From Lucifuga dentata (lineage: Eukaryota; Chordata; Actinopteri; Ophidiiformes; Bythitidae): a stretch of DNA of 64,000 nucleotides. The position numbers were made by a program, and so were the translations under genes. This document shows, piece by piece, positions 49,801 through 59,400 of the stretch (position 1 is the stretch's first letter; the number at the start of each line of letters is the position of its first letter). The stretch is taken from contig VXCM01001340.1 in assembly GCA_014773175.1 (NCBI GenBank), positions 42,139-106,138 of the forward strand, in the 5' to 3' direction. The notes beneath the pieces were generated by a model, which did not search any database, was not told the origin of the DNA, and saw only the letters and a list, made by a program, of their open reading frames with translations.

Positions 49801-52800
49801 TTCTGAAACTTAAATTTTTCTTGGCCAACTTCATTTTGTCACTGATTATCTGCCTTTACCATTGAGCAACTGTTAACATGAACAGGCATTTTTTGTTTTT
49901 GCACTGGAGCTACCAATCACAATTATTTTACAGTGATTTATTCAATTTCAGTGCATTTACTTTTTGCTGAGCATCATTTCCTGATTCATCAGATTGGCTG
50001 TTGAGATTACTGGACACAGAGCTGAAGATCTGTCCCAGAGTTGCTCCTGACATGAGGCCTTGTTCTTTAAGCTGACGCACAGCGTTCTCCACTGCAGACT
50101 GAAGATCATCCAGTGACACCCTGGAGTCTGTTTTGGATTTCCGCACCTGAGATTAAGAAAAGTAAAACACACCTTTTTATAAGTCATATAATCCTGTTAT
50201 TTTGCTTATGTTTTCATCAGCATGTTGTTGACAAACCTGTGTGGTTATGCTGGTTGTAGACTCAGACTTGCTATTTTTTGCAGTTGCAGTGATAATCAGA
50301 GTGTAGCTGGAATCGCTTTCTCCAACTGGAAGGAATAAAGACTTCACCTCACTTTCTTTACTGCAACGCAGATGCTTACCTGGAAAATTTCGATCAAGAA
50401 AAGAGGCCAATGATAATCAACATTTTGGAGAATCATGAGCAAGTGTGATTATGGCATTCTGGTTTATATTTTGATTGAGTAAACTGAGATTTTTAGAGTT
50501 AGTAAAATCAGTGATATCTTTCCACAAAAAAGCAGTGTTGCACTGGATACTCACCCTCATGAGTCTTGAAACAGTAGTCACACTCAGAACAGCGAAATTC
50601 AGTCCTACAAGCTATTTGGAAGGCATCAAAGACAGTTCCATTTGGAGGTGAAATGCTACATGAAAGTTCCCCAAATTTGCCAGAGCTTGAAGTAGCAGGT
50701 TCAGTGCTGGTGGTGCTGCTGGTGCCTATGCTGCTGCTGCTGGTGGTGGTGGTAGTGGTGTCTTTGCTGTTGCTGCTGCTGGGGGTGTTGGTGGTGGTGG
50801 TGGTGCCTTTGCTGTTGCTGCTGCTGGGGGTGTTGGTGGTGCTGGTGGTGGTGGTGTCTTTGCTGTTGTTGCTGCTGGTGGTGGTGGTAGTGGTACCTTT
50901 GCTGTTGCTGCTGCTGCTGGTGGTGGTGGTGGTGGTGCCTTTGCTGCTGCTGGTGGTGGTGGTAGTGGTGCCTTTGCTGTTGCTGGTGGTGGTGGTGGTG
51001 GTGCCTTTGCTGTTGCTGGTAGTAGCTGTAGTTTGGCTGGGAGAAGCTGTAGTCTGCGTTGACGATGATGTTACAGTGTATGTTGTATAAACAGGTACAT
51101 TAGCCCCAGTAGCTCCACTTTCTGTATATGAGATGATAATATGTACACAGTATTATTACAATTATGTAAAGGTCTGATTTGCAAAAACATTGTTTTTTGC
51201 AACCAGTGAAAATGTGTGTTTCAAAATCAAGTTGTGGTAAAAACCTGAAAAACTAACTTTAAATGAATTCCTCTGAAATGAACTCTGGTGTTTCTACGAT
51301 GGAGTGCACTAAATTACAAAGAACTCAAATGGGAAACCTGTTTTCATCCATTTCTTCATTATCTCAATATTTTTGTGATAATGCCAAACTGCAAACTAAA
51401 ATGGGTTTACAGGGTTTGATCAATCCACAAAGTATTGGTCTTTGTTATAATGCCTGATTTACTGTATATACGTACCATAAGTCATCACAACAATGAGTTC
51501 CAGACCCTCTGACTTGGCCTGAGCGATATGGGCATATTTCACAGCGTACTGAGTGCCACCATCTTGTCTTATTGTAAGTGGCTGTTTCCCTGCTTCAGTG
51601 TAGCAGCTCTTTGTGTCATCATCTAAATACTGGGAAAATACAAAGATCAGACAAATTCTTGTTAAAATCAAACAGTCAGAATAAATGAACCAGGTTGTGA
51701 TTTGTCAGGCTTACATTCCAGGAATTTTCCGATCTTGGGTCCTTAATATTCCAAACCACAGCTGTACAGTCATTAGATGGACAATTCATTTTAATTTGTG
51801 CATCTTTGTTACGTGTTATTGGGTTGCAGCCTTCAAGACAGCTGAGACTAGTTACGTAACACAGAAAAAAAGCTTAATTTCATCACATATAAGTGTTGAC
51901 ACAAGTTTACATTCTCCAATTCAGTGTATTTGCTGGTTTTAAAACATTATTCAGTATAATTTCAAATTCATATTCTCACTTACTTGGTAATTTGTGATAT
52001 GGTAAGTTCACCATGCAGGAGGAGAAATAACATTAATTCAGTAAATGTACCTATTTTTGTTCCAAGAATTTTCTGAATTCAGTATAGATTGATGTTTTAA
52101 GTGATAAAATCAAATGTCTAGTACCTTAGTGACGCAATACTGCTCTTTTTGGCAGTAAGAGTGATGCATTCAGATTCCTTGGTCTTCTCGTTGTTATCTG
52201 ACTTTTTTATTTCAACAAAATTATATTTGAAATATTGAAATGGATTTGGTAGGCACGCTATCTCAATTTTATGGATCAATGTTGCAAATGTTCCTTGGCA
52301 TTTACAATCCTTTCCTGTGAGACAGTGAGAAAAGTCATTATTCTGCTGCAGTAGCAAATGACAATCTGACAAAATACAGTGCACCCATTAAAGTTAAAAT
52401 GTTGTACAAATTTAGCATTATTATTCAGACTGTCATTAACAGGTATATTGAGTTTTAGTAACTTGAATGATAACGGGACTTACCGCATTGCCACTCATAT
52501 CTTCTATTCTTATCTTCTTCGTACCCCTCAGCTTCAAGTGAGATCATTTCTTTCACATCTATAGTAGCTGAAGGTTTTACAGTGACGGTTTTTGGAGCTC
52601 TGACAACTCGAATATGTTCCTCTACCTAGAGATGAAAATAAATACTGCATGTTTAAAAAATACAGCATGTTAACATTAAAAGTTATTTCAGGAAAAAGGA
52701 GAAGAAACAGTTTACCAATTCATCATTCTTTTTGTTAGATATCAATGAATGATCAGTACGATTGTTGAGTCTGAGGACTGAATCTTTGCCATGGGGAGGG

Positions 52801-53356
52801 AACAAGTCCACATCCAAAGCAGAGAAAACATTCCATGCTCTGAGTTTCACTTGCAAAGAGCCTGTAGCAAAACATTTATCAATATTAGGCAGAAACTAAA
52901 CCTGAAAACACATTACCTGCATCATTATCTGTATATATAAGCTGCACCAACATAAAAAATGATGAGACAAAAAGTAGTGGTTATATAGTAGATATTTGAT
53001 CTTTTTTTTTCTGATTATATGTTTTAGTGCTTTTATGTGGCTTACTAATTGTTTTTACCCCCTCTAATAAAGTTATGTTTTCACCTGCAAGTTTTCTGTT
53101 TTATTTATTTATTTTTGTTTGATTCTTAGTAGGACTACTCAAAAAGTTACAAACAAAATTTGACAAAACTTGGTAAATAGGTGGGGCATGGCCTAGAAAA
53201 GAACCTTTTTTAATTTGGGTGCAGATCTGAAATCCAGGGGCAGATCCAGGAAGATCAAATTCTCTGTTTTAGAGCTCATTATTTTAAGAAATCAGCACTA
53301 ATGTAACACATATGCACACACCAGTGACTGGAGGTATGTGTGGCATGTGTGTATAA

Positions 53357-53407
<51 letters not shown>

Positions 53408-56400
53408 AAGAGAGAGAGAGAGCATCCAGAGACAGCAGCAGATATAAGGAAATATTGTAGGTCATGCCTTTTTCAAGGTAAATGCTAAAAGAGGCTGATA
53501 ACTGACGTGTGTGGATTAAGGAACATGGTTGTGTGATAATATTTGCCCTTATCGACACGTTAAGTCTGGCGCTGTGCTTTTTGAATCCTGCCAATTTTTT
53601 CTCCTTGATGGAGGTATGCACACTAATGCATGAACATGTAGTTTATACCTTTAATTGGGTTTCTGATATGATGAATTTCCTTCCTTTTATTCTGCAGCAT
53701 TTCCCTAGACTCAGAGATAGAGCTGTTGTCTCCAGTCAGAAAGAAGAGGAGCTGCACTGGTGCTCCTCTTTGGAGGGAAACACTAACATTCAGAACTGGA
53801 GAGTGTCCACAGTCGTCCTCCGCAACCACAGACGCCTGCAGCCCTGCTACCTCCTCCAGAACACAAACCTACAGGATAGGAAATGTTAGATTGGAGAAAA
53901 AAAAAAAAANAAAAAAAAAAAAAACATTTCTGGTTCTAAAGTCATCATGATAGGTGATTTTAATAATTGAACTGTATTAATTGTTACAATGGTGTTTTCT
54001 TTTACTGGGGTAAAATCTTGAACACATCGAGACACATTCAGTTATGTCACAACAGATATAATGCACTGCTTCATTTGGACTTTTAAGAGCAGTCTATAGG
54101 TTGACAATGAGTTATTACCTTTGTAATAATAGCAACATAACCATAAGATAATATGACCAGAGGTGGGTAGTAACACATTCCATTTGCTCCATTACATTTA
54201 CTTAAGTAACTTTTTTCACAAAATTGTATTTTACTGACTAGTTTTATTGCAGGATAACTCATACTTGAGTATATTTATGAAGAAAAAAATATACTTTTAC
54301 TCTGTTACATTTGGTCGCACTNCATACTTGAGTATATTTATGAAGAAAAAAATATACTTTTACTCTGTTACATTTGGTCGCACTCTGCGTCACCCATTTG
54401 AGTTCAGTGCACGTTGAGCTTTTCTGAAGCTTATCCAACATATTATTATGTTGAATGTTAGCTGATGTTGTATTAATTGTGATTATATGTATTGTGATTG
54501 GGTTATATAACAGCCTTGGCATGATGTACTTCATATTCTGTATAGTTTATGCAGCAGCCTACACATATATGGATATTTTATCTTGATCTTTTTTATCATC
54601 AGTACTGTGGTTTTTATTCTAGCAATGTATTGTAGCACATGGCACTTTTTTATGCTGATATGTGTATAGTTGTACTTGAGGTTTGAATATAAAATAGATG
54701 TGGGTGTGTACGATCTTGATGCCTAAGCCAAATTTCTCCTTGGAGATGAATAAGGTTGACCTCTCATTGTCAGACACTTCTTCAGCTCTGAAGTAGCCAC
54801 AGTCCCACTCTCCATTTCTATGGTTTCAACTGGAGCAGAACATCGTGTCGGAATTAACAGCATGGCTGCCAAAACTACTAAAGGGGAATGTATTAGGTGG
54901 CACCCTGATATTTTGTGGCTGTTCAAACAGATGAATATTGTTTCTTTGCATCCAAACACGCCCAATTTCTTAAAAAGGTTTCCGAAATTGACATTACATG
55001 TCATCAGTGTAATGTTTTCTGCTTTGCTGATATGGCTTGTAGAATGATGATGATGAGTGATTACATTACAAAGTGAGTTCACGAGGAAGAGAATCATGAG
55101 GGCAGGTGAAACAGTGCAGACATCATCATCTGATTATTATACAGGCAGTTAAACAAGTAATATCACGTTAATGACGAGACACGGTCAGTTTGTCAGGTCT
55201 GAAAGTAGTGCACAGCCACAAGAAGTGAAAGGGACCAGTAATGGAGAGGATGAGAGTCAGAGTGCAGGACAGGACGCGAGTCAAGGCCAGGCTATTCATT
55301 TGCCAAGTCACTAAGAGTTTATGAAAGCAACAGCTTCTGTTATATTTGATTTGATTTTTAAACAACTTTGCTTTTTTGTTAACTGTGTAAATTAACTCAT
55401 TATCTTTTATGTTATATTTAATTTAATGTTGAACAGGGCACCTTTATTTTTTAAAATAAAATATGCTTTAACATGATAATTGTCATTTTCTTTAATCATA
55501 TAATTATTAGACCTCCTAAAAAAAATGCTTATTTAAGCCACTTGAAGGCACGGTCCACATGCATGTGTGCACATGATCAGAATGGTACAACTTCTGCCGC
55601 ATTTTGAGCCAGGAAAAACCCTGGAACTCAACATGGAACATGAGGAAACGTGGTGGTAAGCTGCAATGTTTCGTTAGCTACTTAATTAGCTGCTGGCTGC
55701 TAATGCTAACTCAAGTTTTCCTGTTCTATTTGGAGTAAATTCATTAAGCTAACCTAGCTAACTGTCTTGGGGCCAGGCCAGAATTGTCATGATTTGTTAT
55801 ATGGTAAATATTTGATTTATTACTGTCTACTGTTTCTTTATATGATATGATTTGGATTGTATTAGAAGCTACATATGGCTACTTTGCATTTTTTGCCTCA
55901 GATGAGCACTGTATAGCTTGTTGATTATTCTAAAGAATAAGCTTGATCAAAATTACTCACTAGTCAAGTAATCTTTTTAATAGATACTTTCTTACTCTCA
56001 CTCAAGTAATTATTTTGGTGACTACTCTTACTTATACTTGAGTCACTACTGTCATAAAGTAACAATACTTGAGTACAGTTTCTGTCTACTCTACCCACCT
56101 CTGAATATGTTCTGCTCTGAATATATGCCTGTTGATTTGATCAGCAATTTTCTCGCTCCACCACCGACTACGATCAGTCTTACAAATTTTGTTCTGATTT
56201 ACCTGCAGGTTTGTCGACACATCAGAGAATGTGACTTTGTTAGAAGCATAAATGATCAGCTGGTGACAGCCAAGCCCGAGCTGCTCCACCATCTCTGGAC
56301 TCATGGTGACATTCAGAGGAACACTTCCTCTGATCATAGATGAACTGGATAACAACTTTTCATCTTGCTGGATTCTGTAAGTCACATTTGTGCCTGTCGA

Positions 56401-59400
56401 ACAAACAGATGAAACAAGCAAACATAATATTTTTTCAGCAATGATATCAGATCAGACAAGCTGGTTTACATGGCAGTTATCTGGGTTGTACCTACCTGAT
56501 TTTACTTCAATTTGAATTTGAAAAGAATTTCCATAAAGGACTTTGCACTTGGCTGCAGCAAAAGACAAACTACCAGCATAACACTTGATGACTCCAAACT
56601 CTGTAATATGATCTTGGATGGTAATTATTCTCTGAGCTGTAATGTCTATGCCATTTCTCGAACATTCTACTACAACAACAAATGCATTTGGATGTGTGTA
56701 TTTGTGCGCCACACTGCTCTCCAACCTAGAAAAAAGCATACATAGATTGATTAGAAGTGACTGTGTTGCTCAAACTTTGAGGAACAAAATTATTTTAGGC
56801 TTTCTTCCCCTTCCAACTCCATGTAGCTTTGTCTCTTAAATAGACCTTAAAGGGACAATTCATATTTTTTTTTTATTATGAACATGTGTAAACTGTACAG
56901 TTGAGTTGTAGATGGGCTGTTGCATGTTTTGAGTGAAATTTACCTGCAAGTTATGTCCCAAATTCATCGAAATGAAAAGTATATTCAGTGTGTTTTGAAA
57001 TGCGTTACTTTGATGATCCGATTTTGATGATCTTGATGGTGGTGATGCTAAAAGTTTGTCTAATGTTCACGGTAGAAAACTATATACACTCACGGCCTAT
57101 TTACATAATTCTGTCTACCCGCTGTAACATCCATCTAATGATCAGTGATTTATCCTGGAAAGTTCCTTGCTCACCCTTCCGGGCTGTGTAAATGAAAGAT
57201 TTTGCCATCTCCAGCACTCAGGTGGCAGCTGAGTTCACCACCGGAAGAGTGGAGCAGCCACTTCACGGTGATGGTGACATCATCAAGGACAGCAGCCACT
57301 GAGCTCACAAACACTGTGAGTCCTGAGGGAAATGAGCAGAAATGTGAGGTAGAGCACTTTACCCACTGGGCTTCCAAAGAACAGAGAAGCTTGCTATCAT
57401 ATCGGCAAATATCAAAGAGGCAGAGATATTGTGCTCTTGCACTCACCGGCACTTCAACACAAAAGTAACAAGCTACTAAGAAACCGAATAAGAAACAAAT
57501 CTCTTCCCCTTTTTTTAGAGAATGTGTGGATATGATGCCACAGACTGAGATGGCAAAAGGAGAATATGCTATATAATTAAAACATCACATACTGGAAAAA
57601 TATCATAAACCCTCTTTAGAATACCTACAACAAAAACTATATAAGAAATAAATACAACACTACTAAAGCTGGGTAAAGTCATAACTCTACTGAATATAGG
57701 CAGAAATATTCCTAAATATAGGAATATTTTACAGTGTAACAGTAAGACCTAGCTTATGTGCCCAGTTTAATGTGGATGTGATGAGGAACCACGAGGACAC
57801 GTGGACGGTCTACTTTGGAGCTGTCCACATGTCCCAGCTTTGCTTGACCAATTGCTGATGACAGAGCATTTACATAACAAACGTCACAGTCACACAAAAT
57901 TGGCCACAGTTTTGTGTAAATAACATGGTTGTCTTGGCTCTGTTTAATGAAGCAGTATTTTATTAAATTGCCACAGTACATACTTCATGCTTAATGTCAC
58001 CCATTAGAACTGTAATGTCTTATGGAACAAATTACAAATTTTGATTTTTTTTTTTTGCACTTTATGAAAGGATCTCTGTGTAGTCAGAGATTGTTTCTGA
58101 GCAAGAATTTAGTTGATGTTATTGATAAAATTCATTTCATGGAACATTGTTGGCTTCAGCTCTTGGCCATGGGGGGGAACTAGGAACCAGACTGTGTTAA
58201 TAAAGAGATGAGATGATGGCAGGAATAGTCAAACCTGACTATCAGCTAGCTTTGGTGTTGATGCACACGTTCTGGAAATTTGGCTGTAAATTGTAATTCC
58301 CATTGTAATTTGCAACATTTGTACTTGAGTCTGGATCTGAAAATTATTCCCACTCACCCTCTTTGCAGTGGTAGTCCACAGACAGGTAGCTCCCTAGCCA
58401 GGGACAGGATTCACCAAGGGAGTCCCCAAATCCCACATCCTGGCATACCTGACGGCCCTGGCATTGATCTGATATGAAGACATACACAGGAAAAATAACT
58501 TTAGCATTATGAATGTTTTAAAAACCCAACTTACAATCTAATATTTTTTGTTCTGGTGTATCAGTGGCAGAAAGGTTTGTGCTTCAACAGCAATACTTAA
58601 TAATTTAACAGGAAATGTCGTTTACATCCTACAGCATAGCCATCAACATCTGTCTTCATCATCACCATTACAAAATGAGGCCTATAATTGAAATGTCTTT
58701 CAGGGCAGGGAGACTGCTGTCCATGTCACCAGCACTGCACAATGTCCTATTAATTTATGAAACAAGAGTTTGCTTGTGCCATATTTTAAACCAACAAGTC
58801 AATATTTACTCTAACTTTGATTTCATTTATGTATTTTACAGGCCATTTACGCTTAATGGTTTTCTGAGTGGCTTTTCCATTCATATTTGTCTTGATGGGC
58901 AGCTATTCTTTTTAAACAATTGCCCTTTTTGTGACACAATGTGTGCTTTGTGATATCTGACAATCACTTCCTTCAAAAGTGGACTGGATTTCATTACGGT
59001 TTTCACCCATGCAGAATCTTTCATTATGATAGCGTATTTGTTTTCCTATTCTAGGTCCTCCTATTCAGCTCAGTGGACCAGTTGAGCTGATTAAATGTGA
59101 GGAAGTCCTTTTAAGGTCATTCTACAGATGAGATCAGGTAACGGGTGATGGATTACCTGATCTGCTGTGGATTAAGACACATATAGAAAATAATAAGCTA
59201 CATAAAACAGGCATAATCAAGGCTTTCTTTACATAAGAAACTGGGTGATAATGGTTTACCTCTTAATGAATCTACAGCGTTTACCCAGCTGCACTGATGC
59301 TGTGTGGATGCTGTTGGTGTCAGTCTGGATCGACAGTAATGAATGTTTTTACGACCATAGACGCCGTCGTCTATCATTATTACTTGACCAGAGCCACACC

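Noticed and set aside
50653..51090. 145-codon plus-strand ORF of Leu and Val runs
   Set aside because: It is the reverse reading of the Thr/Ser triplet repeat inside pkd1l2 exon 14, whose minus-strand frame joins correctly on both sides.
53509..53889. 126-codon plus-strand ORF
   Set aside because: Shadow of pkd1l2 exon 8 (53649..53868), which is in phase with exons 7 and 9 on the minus strand.
57720..57980. Minus-strand ORF reading [19 protein letters not shown]
   Set aside because: No splice sites or phase fit with pkd1l2 exons 4 and 5, which already join directly in frame; no family recognised.
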